Positions 1 through 7,759 of a stretch of 46,480 bases of DNA are shown here, piece by piece (the stretch's first letter is position 1; every line of letters begins with the position of its first letter). This stretch comes from Synergistota bacterium. GTDB taxonomy: Bacteria > Synergistota > Synergistia > Synergistales > Synergistaceae. The stretch spans positions 1 to 46,480 of the forward strand of contig JAEXGR010000059.1 in assembly GCA_023450745.1 (NCBI GenBank). The letters run 5' to 3'. The notes under the pieces are model-generated. The model saw nothing but the letters and a program-made list of their open reading frames with translations, was not told the DNA's origin and made no database searches. The translations under genes and the position numbers were made by a program.

Positions 1-333
1 AGGCCATCCTTGTTGAGGTAAATTACCCTGTGTTTTGCAAGTAATTGGCGTTGCGTTTACCATGAAAAAGTTTTTTAGGCCTATAGCAACGTCAGTTTTA
101 CTGTGCCCTTTTTTATCGGCCAAAGCGACTATTATCCTGTTTTCATCTGTATTTACTCGATTTTCTCTTGTTTTTCTTTGCCTTTTTAATATTTTCCTGT
201 CGCTGCTTTTATATTATTCAGACTAAACGCAACTGGTTGCGTTTAGTCTGACCAGGTTGCATTTACTTTGAGGATTGACCTTTATTTTTGCTGCGGCGGA
301 CAAAGACGCCGCCGCCCCCGGGCAATTCCACAT
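1..333. other. AT-rich intergenic leader, no convincing gene
   Basis: I see no supported gene here. A 54-codon hydrophobic frame could begin at ATG 62, but it lacks a ribosome binding site and its base composition is unlike the neighbours. The 10-mer GTTGCGTTTA occurs at 50-59 and 236-245, with a one-mismatch copy at 256-265. A hairpin GCGGCG/CGCCGC lies at 293-312. The stretch probably carries the end of an upstream unit and distal regulatory sites of the MATE gene. Confidence 0.5.
218..251. repeat. 16-bp-arm perfect palindrome
   Basis: The arms TCAGACTAAACGCAAC (218-233) and GTTGCGTTTAGTCTGA (236-251) are exact reverse complements separated by two bases (TG). There is no following T-run, so a terminator is not favoured. 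Such a tight symmetric site fits a dimeric-repressor operator or the end of a small mobile element. A related half-site, GTTGCATTTA, follows at 256-265. Confidence 0.7.
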
Positions 334-363
334 GTCCGCGCGGACGGCGCTCTATGTTATAAT
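334..363 (+). promoter_or_regulatory. Probable promoter with palindromic operator for the MATE gene
   Basis: A perfect -10 hexamer TATAAT is at 358-363. At the -35 position there is no good hexamer, but there is an exact 12-bp palindrome GTCCGCGCGGAC (334-345). A GC-rich palindrome in place of a -35 box suggests a regulator-binding site. The regulator is not identifiable from this window. Confidence 0.45.
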
Positions 364-434
364 GGCGCAACTATCGAGGAAAGGATGTCTTTGTCATTAA
401 CTCTCCGGCATTAAAGGAAGAACAATACAGACGC

Positions 435-1775
435 ATGGGGAATGAGCCGATACCAAGGCTGATTCTGAGTTTTGCGCTGCCGGCCATCATCGGCATGATC
501 GCCGGCGCCATATATAATATTGTAGACCGCATCTTCGTCGGACGATATGTCGGCTCCGCCGGGCTCGCCGCGATCACGGTAAGCTTTCCGATGATGATGA
601 TGCTGATGGCCTTTACGCTGCTCATCTGCGTCGGCGGCGCGTCAAGGGTCTCCATACTTTTCGGCGCGAACAGGCGGCGTTTCGCGGAGCAGGCGCTTAC
701 GACCACCTTTGTCTTGCTGGCGATCGTCGGCGCGGCCTCTATGGCGGCAAGCTTTTTCGCGGTGGACGCGATGCTTATCCTCTCCGGCGCTTCGGGCGAG
801 GTGCTGGAGATGGCGCGGCCCTACCTGCGCATCATCCTGCTCGGGGCCCCCTTCGCCCTCTTCGGCTTCGGCGCCAATTTCCTTGTGCGCGCCAGCGGGA
901 ACCCGCGCTACGCCATGTGTACGCAGATCGTCGGCGCGGTCAGCAACGTCGTCCTCGACGCCTTCTTCATCATCACGCTCGACATGGGCGTCGCGGGGGC
1001 CGCCTACGGCACGGTGCTCGCGCAGGCGATCTCCGCGATCTTCGGACTGTCCTTCTTCTGGCGGCGGGAGGCTCCCCTGCGTATCCGCGCGTATTTTATC
1101 GGCCTGCCGCGCTGGGAGGTCTTTAAAAAGATCTGCGCCGTCGGCAGCGCCCCGTTTTTCATGGAACTTTCTTTTGTCTGTTATATGACGCTGATGAACC
1201 AGCTCATCATAAAATACGGCGGCGAGGCGGGGCTGTCGGCGATGGGGATATTCCTCAGCCTGGATTCCCTGCTCTTTCTGCCCGCGATGGCGATCGGCGA
1301 GGCTTCGCAGCCGATCGTCGGGTACAACTACGGCGCGGGCATGCCGCGGCGCGTCATCAAGGCGATCTATTGCGCGCTGGGGATGGCCGTCGGTTTTTAT
1401 ATCATCAGCTTCCTGCTCGCCGAGATTTTCGCGGGGCCGATGATGCGGCTCTTTACGAACGACGAAGCGTTGCTCGCAATCGGGATACCCGGTATGCGCG
1501 TCGGATATATCGGCCTCCCCTTCATGGGGGTGACGATCATCACCAACTCGGCGCTCCAGGGGCTGGGGAAGGGCTTCGCCTCGTTGGCACTGTCTTTTTG
1601 CCGCCACGTGCTCTGCATGTTCGTGCCGCTGATACTGCTGCCGCGTTTCTTCGGACTGCTCGGCGTCTGGATGTCTTTTCCTTGCGGAGACGTCGGCGGG
1701 TGCGTCATCTCCTCATGCTTTCTTATCTGGACGATACGCTGGCTAAAAAGCCCGGCGGCACTGGCGGTGAAGTAA
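435..1775 (+). CDS. MATE family multidrug/Na+ antiporter
   Basis: Twelve-helix MATE-type exporter of 446 residues, the usual family length. It would export cationic drugs or metabolites across the inner membrane using an Na+ or H+ gradient. The N-terminus carries the typical motif (G-N-E-P-I-P-R-L-I-L-S-F-A-L-P-A-I-I-G-M), followed by the first-helix segment and N-I-V-D-R-I-F-V-G. The second half repeats the pattern with A-I-G-E-A-S-Q-P-I-V-G-Y-N-Y-G-A-G. The start is uncertain. ATG 435 has a purine-rich AAAGGAAG about 14 bases upstream. The strongest ribosome site, GAGGAAAGG at 376-384, is better placed for an in-frame ATT at 396, which would add 13 residues, or for an out-of-frame nine-codon ORF at 385-414. 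The gene stands alone and its substrate cannot be deduced. Confidence 0.92.
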   Translation: MGNEPIPRLILSFALPAIIGMIAGAIYNIVDRIFVGRYVGSAGLAAITVSFPMMMMLMAFTLLICVGGASRVSILFGANRRRFAEQALTTTFVLLAIVGAASMAASFFAVDAMLILSGASGEVLEMARPYLRIILLGAPFALFGFGANFLVRASGNPRYAMCTQIVGAVSNVVLDAFFIITLDMGVAGAAYGTVLAQAISAIFGLSFFWRREAPLRIRAYFIGLPRWEVFKKICAVGSAPFFMELSFVCYMTLMNQLIIKYGGEAGLSAMGIFLSLDSLLFLPAMAIGEASQPIVGYNYGAGMPRRVIKAIYCALGMAVGFYIISFLLAEIFAGPMMRLFTNDEALLAIGIPGMRVGYIGLPFMGVTIITNSALQGLGKGFASLALSFCRHVLCMFVPLILLPRFFGLLGVWMSFPCGDVGGCVISSCFLIWTIRWLKSPAALAVK

Positions 1776-1813
1776 AGGGCTTATCGCCCTTCGCAGTACC
1801 GGCCGCGAATTGG

Positions 1814-1989
1814 GGAACCGCTGATTAATTGAAAATAAGCCGAATAATAGCCAACGCATGTCCGCTGATTAGGTGTGCCAGGCGCTAAACGCAGCAGGCC
1901 TAAAGCGGCGCGGAGGCGTATATTGATACGTTGGAACGACGGGCGGGGGCTGCTGCGTGACGCAAGTGGCGCATATAATCAGCGGTTCC
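1814..1989. repeat. MITE-like element with 14-bp terminal inverted repeats
   Basis: GGAACCGCTGATTA at 1814-1827 is repeated exactly in inverse orientation at 1976-1989, enclosing 176 bp without a usable reading frame. A third copy of CCGCTGATTA lies in direct orientation at 1862-1871. Inside are CGTAT/ATACG (1917-1930) and GCAGCAG/CTGCTGC inverted repeats. The right end abuts the stop codon of the minus-strand M24 gene (1990-1992). No transposase is present and no clear target duplication is visible. It fits a non-autonomous insertion-sequence derivative. A convergent-gene hairpin is the alternative. Confidence 0.55.
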
Positions 1990-3141
1990 TTAGATGACGA
2001 TGATCTCCTCGGGCGAGCCGGAAAGCAGTTCCGGCTCGCCCTCTGTCGAAAGGTACGAACGGCAGGAGGTAATTTTTGCGCCGTCCGGCAGAGCGACGGA
2101 CGGATGAAGGTTGAAACGCATGCCGGGCCTGACCGTGATCTTCTCGTCGCCGCTGATTCGCGGCAGCTCCCACGCGTCAAGCCCCTGCGAATGGCCGACG
2201 GCGGGGGACGGGCTCTCTGTTTCGCGCCCGTAACCGTGATCTTGCAGCACTTTTTGCGCAAGATCGGCAAGCCGCGACACGGGAACGCCCGGCCTGATGG
2301 AAGCGGCAGCCTCTTTCTGCGCCGCCGTCACCGCCCGGTAAGCCGCGGCGTATTCTTTTTTAGGCTTCCCCAGGGATACAAGCTGGACGACCTCGCTGAA
2401 ATAACCGCCGCGGCCGGAATGCGCAAACGCCGCATAGTGATAGTCGCCCGGCCGCCATATATGCCGCCGCTGTCCTGTGAGGGAAAGAGCCCCGAACGCG
2501 GGGACCTCGGAGGAGGAAGTCATCCAATAAAGGTCTTCCGCGCCTCTTTGCACCGCGCAGCGGGAGGCCTCGCCAAGCGCTTCCCGCTCCGGACGGCCCG
2601 CCGCGACATTTTCAAGATAGCTTTCAAGAACCGCTTCGTTGAGGATGGCCGCCTCTTTTACAAGCGCTATCTCCGCCGGGCTTTTTATCATCCTCATCCG
2701 CGCAAGCGCCGCGGAGAGGTCTTTCGTCACGATTTTGCCGATACGGCGCTGAAATGACAGGCAGAACGCCGACGACACGCCTCGCCCCCAGGCGGTCCCC
2801 ACCGTTTTGCAGCCGATCTCCCGCAAAAGGGCGGCGACGCTCTCCGCGGGCTCCGCCGCGTATTCTCTTTCCGGTATGGGCCGCGCCTCGTCCACAACGC
2901 CGCAGGCCATCGCGTAATCCGCCCCGCGGCCGTCGCGCGGGAAAAATACTACCGGCCCGCGGCGGGGGATGACGAGGTACTCCTCGAAGGCGGGAAGGTA
3001 ATAATTTATCAGGTAGCGAAGTATCCCCCGCGCGTCGATCTGCGCCGAGGCCCCGATGCAGAGAGCGTCAATATCCATCTCCGCCATAATGTAACGCAGA
3101 TACATTTGCCGCCGCTTGATCTCATCTTTCGCTATGCACAT
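1990..3141 (-). CDS. M24 (creatinase/aminopeptidase P fold) family protein, metal ligands poorly conserved
   Basis: A 383-residue protein with the two-domain layout of Xaa-Pro peptidases: an N-terminal creatinase-like domain (residues ~1-130) and a pita-bread domain (~150-383). Canonical M24 peptidases carry five metal ligands (Asp, Asp, His, Glu, Glu). Here only the His of the G-H-S-Q-G-L stretch is obvious. The first Asp position reads A-H-S-G, the second reads S-E-V-V-Q, and the two Glu positions fall in N-L-H-P-S and T-S-C-R-S. This suggests a metal-free creatinase-like hydrolase or a non-catalytic relative. I chose the ATG at 3141. The frame stays open to 3333, but that stretch is AT-rich and unlike coding sequence, and the first residues after 3141 match the family. 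Substrate unknown. Confidence 0.8.
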   Translation of the reverse strand: MCIAKDEIKRRQMYLRYIMAEMDIDALCIGASAQIDARGILRYLINYYLPAFEEYLVIPRRGPVVFFPRDGRGADYAMACGVVDEARPIPEREYAAEPAESVAALLREIGCKTVGTAWGRGVSSAFCLSFQRRIGKIVTKDLSAALARMRMIKSPAEIALVKEAAILNEAVLESYLENVAAGRPEREALGEASRCAVQRGAEDLYWMTSSSEVPAFGALSLTGQRRHIWRPGDYHYAAFAHSGRGGYFSEVVQLVSLGKPKKEYAAAYRAVTAAQKEAAASIRPGVPVSRLADLAQKVLQDHGYGRETESPSPAVGHSQGLDAWELPRISGDEKITVRPGMRFNLHPSVALPDGAKITSCRSYLSTEGEPELLSGSPEEIIVI

Positions 3142-3373
3142 GGCGATGGCCTCACGCCGGACGGCGCGGCAGAAAGGCCGTCGTTTGCGGCGCGCGGAAA
3201 ACAAAAAGCGGGCAGGCCGGTCTGTCTCTTGTTCATACGTTATCCTCCGCCAAATATAATGTAAAGAATATACTGACATTATATCTTCTACCGCGTATAA
3301 ATCAACGCGATAGCGTATTATATGTACGCTCATAAGTATTGCTTCTTTTATTGAGACTGATTAATGTTTATTT

Positions 3374-3775
3374 ATGGTTAAATCATTTGCAGAATTGTTG
3401 CGGGAATATCGCGGAGACAGGTCGCAGGCTAGGGTATCGGAGATTTTAGATATTTCTCCCACATACTACAGCGAGTTGGAGCGCGGAAAAAAAGAGCCGT
3501 CCTATCGGATATTGTCTCAAATCGTGGCGCGTTCGGGAAAGGAGATGGCCTTTTGGCTGGGCGGCGAAGAGCCGCTTTCGCCCGGCGGACAGCGCCTCTC
3601 TTCTGAGGGAACCGCCGGCGAGAAGATACCGTGCCTGACGGTCCCGGAGATAACCGTAATGCTCGGAAAGCTCTGGTACAGCATAGACAATTCCCCCATC
3701 CACGCCGACGACAGAAAGGTCATCGCCGAGATGTTGGACGCCTGCCGGAGGTCGTTGGATAAGACCGGCAAATAA
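3374..3775 (+). CDS. XRE-family helix-turn-helix regulator
   Basis: A 133-residue cytoplasmic DNA-binding protein. An N-terminal Cro/C1-type helix-turn-helix (residues ~5-60) is recognisable from R-V-S-E-I-L-D-I-S-P-T-Y-Y-S-E-L-E-R-G-K-K-E-P-S; the turn and recognition helix are well formed. The remaining ~70 residues match no domain I recognise and may dimerise or bind a ligand. It is divergent from the M24 gene, with about 230 bp of AT-rich spacer, so it may control that gene or itself. It is convergent with the NeuD-like gene across a shared terminator. Confidence 0.85.
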   Translation: MVKSFAELLREYRGDRSQARVSEILDISPTYYSELERGKKEPSYRILSQIVARSGKEMAFWLGGEEPLSPGGQRLSSEGTAGEKIPCLTVPEITVMLGKLWYSIDNSPIHADDRKVIAEMLDACRRSLDKTGK

Positions 3776-3788
3776 AACGGAAGAAAAA

Positions 3789-3823
3789 ACGGGGAGGCCG
3801 CCGCAAAAGAGGCGCCTCCCCGT
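3789..3823. terminator. Bidirectional rho-independent terminator
   Basis: The stem ACGGGGAGGC (3789-3798) / GCCTCCCCGT (3814-3823) is preceded by an A-run and followed by T-rich sequence. It lies between convergent genes ending at 3775 (+) and 3882 (-), so it can serve both. Confidence 0.8.
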
Positions 3824-3881
3824 TTGTCGTTTCCCAGCCTCCGTCCCATTTTAGAGACAGTCAGCCGCATATGGGGCGAGA

Positions 3882-4526
3882 TTAATCTTTGTCGATCACC
3901 GGCGTCATGATCCTTCTCGCCGGCGTGCCGACATAGGTGCCGCCCGGTCCGAGCTTTTTGACGACGGAGCTGCCCATGCCGACGGTCACATCGTCGAGGA
4001 TCGTCGTGTAGGGGCGCACCATCGAACCAAGCCCGAGGAAGACGCCGTCGCCAAGCATGACGCTGTCCGCGACCGCGCTCTTGGGCGCCATATGACAATA
4101 GTCGCCGATACGGCTGTCGTGGCCGATGAAGCAGCCGGAGTTGACGATGCTCTGCTTGCCTATCACCGCGTCAGATTCGATTATACATCCGGCAAAGACG
4201 ATCGTTCCCTCGCCGATACGCACCGAGCTGTGGACGATGCCCTGCGGGTGAACGAAGACCGGCCAGCAGACCTCTTTGAATTTCTCGCGTATTTCGCGGC
4301 GGACCGCATTCGAGCCGATCGCGATGACGGCCATCGTCTCCGGCGTGTCGGGCATCTCCGAAACCGGTCCTATGATGGGAAGACACCAGAGCGTCCTTCC
4401 CCACAGCTCTGGGTTATCGTCGTAGATCCCCGCGCACTCCACGCCGCAGGCTTCAAGCGTCGAAAGCACCACTTTCGCGTGGTCTCCGGCGCCGATAAGA
4501 AAAACCTTCTCCTTCTTCTCCATCAT
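3882..4526 (-). CDS. NeuD/PglD-family sugar O/N-acyltransferase
   Basis: A protein of about 214 residues with the NeuD/PglB/VioB architecture. An N-terminal Rossmann-like half (V-F-L-I-G-A-G-D-H-A-K-V-V) is followed from residue ~85 by hexapeptide repeats forming a left-handed beta-helix (for example I-G-E-G-T-I-V-F-A-G, I-G-D-Y-C-H-M-A-P, V-T-V-G-M-G-S). The family acetylates amino-sugars of surface polysaccharides with acetyl-CoA. The fully conserved His of N-S-G-C-F-I-G-H-D is present as the likely general base. A GTG at 4532 is also in frame, but ATG 4526 sits at proper distance from AAAGGGTGG. No polysaccharide cluster surrounds it, so the substrate is open. Confidence 0.85.
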   Translation of the reverse strand: MMEKKEKVFLIGAGDHAKVVLSTLEACGVECAGIYDDNPELWGRTLWCLPIIGPVSEMPDTPETMAVIAIGSNAVRREIREKFKEVCWPVFVHPQGIVHSSVRIGEGTIVFAGCIIESDAVIGKQSIVNSGCFIGHDSRIGDYCHMAPKSAVADSVMLGDGVFLGLGSMVRPYTTILDDVTVGMGSSVVKKLGPGGTYVGTPARRIMTPVIDKD

Positions 4527-4629
4527 TACCACCCTTTCCGTTCTGTTTATTATATATTTACGATATATTTATTGTATCCTAATTCGTTATAAAGTAAAAT
4601 AAAAACTGCGGAATCCAGTCATATCATGA

Positions 4630-4647
4630 TATAATAGAGATATTATA
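4630..4647 (+). promoter_or_regulatory. Candidate -10 region within an inverted repeat
   Basis: TATAATA-GAGA-TATTATA forms a 7-bp-arm palindrome that contains a TATAAT -10 hexamer (4630-4635), 66 bases upstream of the preferred start of the Aas-like gene. No good -35 box is seen at 17 bp. The overlap of symmetry and -10 box suggests an operator. Confidence 0.35.
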
Positions 4648-4695
4648 CTGGACTTGAATTTCCACTATTTTCTCGGGTCCATCGGAGGGGTCTCT

Positions 4696-6837
4696 TTGCG
4701 TCGACTGATTGTAAAACTTATACTGCGGCTTTTTTTTAAAGTAAAGGTCAAGGGCTGGGAAAACTGGGAAAACGCCGGTGAAGGCGTGCTGATCGCACCG
4801 AACTATGTTTCATTCATCGATCCGTTAATTCTCGCCGCCTTCCTACCGGAAAAGGTTCCCTTCGCCATCGAGCGGCGCCTCACGAAGAAGCGTTTTGCGG
4901 GGCTTTTTCTCCCGATAGCGGACACGCATATTCTGGACGCCGACGCCCCGCTGACGCTCAAGTATTTCCTGAATCTGCTGAAAAACGGGGGGCGCTGCGT
5001 CATCTTTCCGGAGTTGCAGCCCACCATCATCGGCAATCCCATGAAGGTCTCGCAGGGGGTCGCGATGATCGCCGACCATACGAAGGCGAAGATCCTGCCG
5101 ATACATATCAAAGGCACGGACCGCACGCCCTTTTCGCGCATCCAGCACAAACGCGGGGTGCGTTTCTTCTCCGAGGTAACGATCACCGTCTTTCCCGTAC
5201 AGAACCTCAACATCCCCGAAGGGCTGACGGGGTCGAAACGCAACGCCGCCGCCGGACGCGCGCTGGAGCGCATCATGGACGAAGCGTCGCTCGCGGCGCG
5301 CAAGAAGCGGAAGCCCTTCTGGGACGTCCTGCTCGACGCCCGCCGGGAGTTCGGCGGCAACGTGCGCATCTTCAGCGACGCCGGAGCCAAGCCCGTCACC
5401 TATAACGGCTTTATCACGCGCATACTCCTGATCGAGGAGGCGCTGCGCCAGCAGCACCTTGAGGGCGACAATATCGGCGTGCTGCTGCCGACCTCGCTCG
5501 GCGGCGTCATTTCAATGTACGCGCTGCAAAAGATGGGCAAGATTCCCGCGATGCTGAACTTCTCCCTCGGGCCCCGCTCGCTCGTGAACTGCTGCCGCAC
5601 CGCCTGCATTAAGACGGTCGTCTCGTCGCGCAAGTTTATCGAGCTCGGCAAGCTTGAGACGCTTTCGCAGGCGATCGAAGAGGCCGGGATACGGATCTTC
5701 TGGCTTGAAGACGTGGCCCCGCTGATTACGACCGGTAAAAAGCTCTCCGCCGCGCTGCGCGCGCTCTTTTTGCGTTCAAACCCCGAGGACCCCGAGGCGG
5801 CGGCAAAGCCCGCGGTGATCCTCTTCACCTCCGGTTCGGAGGGCGCGCCGAAGGGCGTGGTCCTGAGTTATAACAACCTCAACACAAACCACGCGCAGAT
5901 GTTTACGCGCGTTGATTTTTACCGTTCGGACCGCGTTCTCAACGCGATGCCGATCTTCCATTCGTTCGGGCTCTGCGGCGTCTTCATGCCCGTCTCGCTG
6001 GGTTTCTTTGTCTACCTCTACCCGTCGCCGCTTCACTATAAGACGATCGCCACCATCTGCTACGACGAGCGCATCACGCTGCTCTTCGCGACGGATACCT
6101 TCCTCGCCGGCTACGCCAAGGCCGCGGGCGACAACTACGACTTTGCGACGATGCGCCTTCTCGTGCAGGGCGGTGAAAAGCTCAAACCCTCGACGCAGGA
6201 AACCTGGTTTGAACGCTTCAATGTCCGCATCACCGAAGGCTACGGAGTGACGGAGGCCGCGCCCGTCGTTTCAAACAACTACTACGCGCACCACAAGACC
6301 GGCACCGTCGGCACGATCGTCGCGGGACTTGAATACCGCCTTGAGGCGGTCGACGGCGTGCATGACGGCGGCCGCCTCTGGCTGAAGGGCGAAAACGTCA
6401 TGCTCGGTTATCTGCGCGCCACAAACCCCGGAGTGCTTGAGCCTCCGAAGGACGGCTGGTACGACACGGGCGACATCGTTCATATAGACGACGAGGGGTA
6501 TGTGACGATTCTCGGACGCGCAAAGCGCTTCGCGAAGATCGGCGGCGAGATGATCTCGCTTGCGGCCATCGAAGAGGCGATTTACGAAATATGGCCCGAC
6601 GACCAGCACGCGGTCACGATGATGCACGGCGCGAACCGCGAAACGCTGACGGCGGTCACGACAAGGGCCGACATGAAACGGGACGAGCTGCGCCAGAAGC
6701 TCTCGGAGATCGGCATGGCGGAGATCGCGATCCCCAAAAAGCTGCTCTACATGGAGACGATTCCCCTGCTCGGCAACGGCAAAACCAGCTATGTCGAGCT
6801 TGACGAAATGCTGAAGAACATGAGCTCCGAGGAGTAA
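4696..6837 (+). CDS. Aas-like bifunctional protein: degenerate LPLAT domain fused to acyl-ACP synthetase
   Basis: A 713-residue protein with the same domain order as E. coli Aas: a PlsC-like acyltransferase (residues ~1-200) and an AMP-forming acyl-acyl-carrier-protein synthetase (~215-713). Aas re-acylates lysophospholipids at the inner membrane. The synthetase is intact: L-F-T-S-G-S-E-G-A-P-K-G at ~375, E-G-Y-G-V-T-E, G-W-Y-D-T-G-D at ~586 and G-R-A-K-R-F-A-K-I-G-G-E. The acyltransferase is not. The catalytic N-H-x-x-x-x-D motif reads N-Y-V-S-F-I-D (residues 36-42), and the F-P-E-G-R motif reads F-P-E-L-Q (104-108). The His and the phosphate-binding Arg are therefore both lost. I chose TTG 4696 because GGAGGGG (4684-4690) precedes it at correct spacing. 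An upstream in-frame TTG at 4654 has no ribosome site. Confidence 0.88.
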   Translation: MRRLIVKLILRLFFKVKVKGWENWENAGEGVLIAPNYVSFIDPLILAAFLPEKVPFAIERRLTKKRFAGLFLPIADTHILDADAPLTLKYFLNLLKNGGRCVIFPELQPTIIGNPMKVSQGVAMIADHTKAKILPIHIKGTDRTPFSRIQHKRGVRFFSEVTITVFPVQNLNIPEGLTGSKRNAAAGRALERIMDEASLAARKKRKPFWDVLLDARREFGGNVRIFSDAGAKPVTYNGFITRILLIEEALRQQHLEGDNIGVLLPTSLGGVISMYALQKMGKIPAMLNFSLGPRSLVNCCRTACIKTVVSSRKFIELGKLETLSQAIEEAGIRIFWLEDVAPLITTGKKLSAALRALFLRSNPEDPEAAAKPAVILFTSGSEGAPKGVVLSYNNLNTNHAQMFTRVDFYRSDRVLNAMPIFHSFGLCGVFMPVSLGFFVYLYPSPLHYKTIATICYDERITLLFATDTFLAGYAKAAGDNYDFATMRLLVQGGEKLKPSTQETWFERFNVRITEGYGVTEAAPVVSNNYYAHHKTGTVGTIVAGLEYRLEAVDGVHDGGRLWLKGENVMLGYLRATNPGVLEPPKDGWYDTGDIVHIDDEGYVTILGRAKRFAKIGGEMISLAAIEEAIYEIWPDDQHAVTMMHGANRETLTAVTTRADMKRDELRQKLSEIGMAEIAIPKKLLYMETIPLLGNGKTSYVELDEMLKNMSSEE

Positions 6838-6883
6838 AATGTCCCTGATAAGATAACGCGCCGCGAAAATACGACTTCAACAA

Positions 6884-6915
6884 CGGGCCGGAATGAAATG
6901 TTCCGGCTCGTTTTA
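6884..6915 (+). terminator. Rho-independent terminator of the Aas-like gene
   Basis: The 10-bp stem CGGGCCGGAA (6884-6893) / TTCCGGCTCG (6901-6910) has one G-T pair and a 7-base loop. TTTTAT follows, 46 bases after the stop codon. Confidence 0.75.
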
Positions 6916-6992
6916 TCGTTTTTAAGGTTTTTATAAATTTGGCAATATTTATTAAAATTATTTTTCACAATTTAAAATCAATCCTTACACTA

Positions 6993-7022
6993 TTGACATA
7001 CCTGCCTGTCGGTATGTATAAT
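6993..7022 (+). promoter_or_regulatory. TetR-gene promoter with operator between -35 and -10
   Basis: TTGACA (6993-6998) and TATAAT (7017-7022) are separated by 18 bp. The spacer and box edges form the inverted repeat ACATACC (6996-7002) / GGTATGT (7011-7017). A repressor bound here would block both hexamers. This is the arrangement expected of an autoregulated TetR/AcrR-type repressor. Confidence 0.8.
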
Positions 7023-7062
7023 TCTGAGGCTCGTTATGTATATGTTGATGGGAGGTGAAAAA

Positions 7063-7674
7063 ATGCGCAGGACAAAAGAGGCGGCACTTGAAACGAGGGC
7101 GAAGATTTTAGAGTCAGCGCTCGACATTTTCAGCGAAAAGAACTTTTCAAACGCCTCTCTCACGGAAATCGCCGCCAATGTCGGCCTCACAAAAGGCGCG
7201 CTCTACTGGCACTTCAGAAATAAAAACGACTTGCTGCTCCGGCTCATCGAAGAGACGTGCAAAATCGGCGAGGACGGGGTGAAAAACGCCTTTGACGCTC
7301 CGGATTCCACCGGCAAACTACGAATGTATTATAAGGGGGCCCTTTCGCGCATCACGCAAGACGACCGCCATAAAAAAATTCATAAGATCATGCTGAAGCG
7401 GGACGAATGGCCGGAAGACATTCAGGAGAGCGTATGGCGGATCATCAAAAGTTCCCTCGAGCGCGAAAAGGCCATGGTGGAAAAGTTTATCCGCAAGGGA
7501 CAGGAGGAGGGGCGTTTCCGAAAGGACATCTCTCCGGAGGCGCTGGCGGTGCTCATCAGCTCTATCTTCCACGGGCTCTGCGTGATGCAGCTCTCGGGGA
7601 TGTTGCCGGCGGAATTTCCGCAATATACCGATATCCTATTTGACGCTTTTGAGAAAGAATTAAACGCAAAATAA
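7063..7674 (+). CDS. TetR/AcrR-family repressor of the RND efflux operon
   Basis: A 203-residue regulator. The N-terminal TetR helix-turn-helix is clear (residues ~10-57: A-K-I-L-E-S-A-L-D-I-F, then L-T-E-I-A-A-N-V-G-L-T-K-G-A-L-Y-W-H-F). The C-terminal ~145 residues resemble the ligand pocket of AcrR/TtgR proteins that sense pump substrates. ATG 7063 has GGGAGGTG six bases upstream; an upstream in-frame ATG (7036) lacks one. It is co-oriented with the pump genes starting 85 bp downstream, and a palindromic operator sits in its own promoter. The likely role is derepression of the pump by toxic hydrophobic compounds. The ligand is inferred, not seen. Confidence 0.9.
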   Translation: MRRTKEAALETRAKILESALDIFSEKNFSNASLTEIAANVGLTKGALYWHFRNKNDLLLRLIEETCKIGEDGVKNAFDAPDSTGKLRMYYKGALSRITQDDRHKKIHKIMLKRDEWPEDIQESVWRIIKSSLEREKAMVEKFIRKGQEEGRFRKDISPEALAVLISSIFHGLCVMQLSGMLPAEFPQYTDILFDAFEKELNAK

Positions 7675-7759
7675 TAGCAGACTCGCTATAATATAACCCT
7701 GTTTTTAGAAATAGCACTAATCGAAATGATCTTTAAGAAAGAGAAGGTGCGTATAGAAA

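Noticed and set aside
35..226. Small hydrophobic reading frame at the left end
   Set aside because: No ribosome site, AT-rich low-complexity hydrophobic translation, and it runs into the palindrome at 218-251.
385..414. Nine-codon ORF behind the strong ribosome site before the MATE gene
   Set aside because: Too short to support as a gene. It could be a translation-coupling peptide, but the same ribosome site may instead serve an ATT start of the MATE protein.
3142..3333. N-terminal extension of the M24 protein
   Set aside because: AT-rich, Arg-rich, no family match, and ATG 3141 gives a normal family N-terminus.
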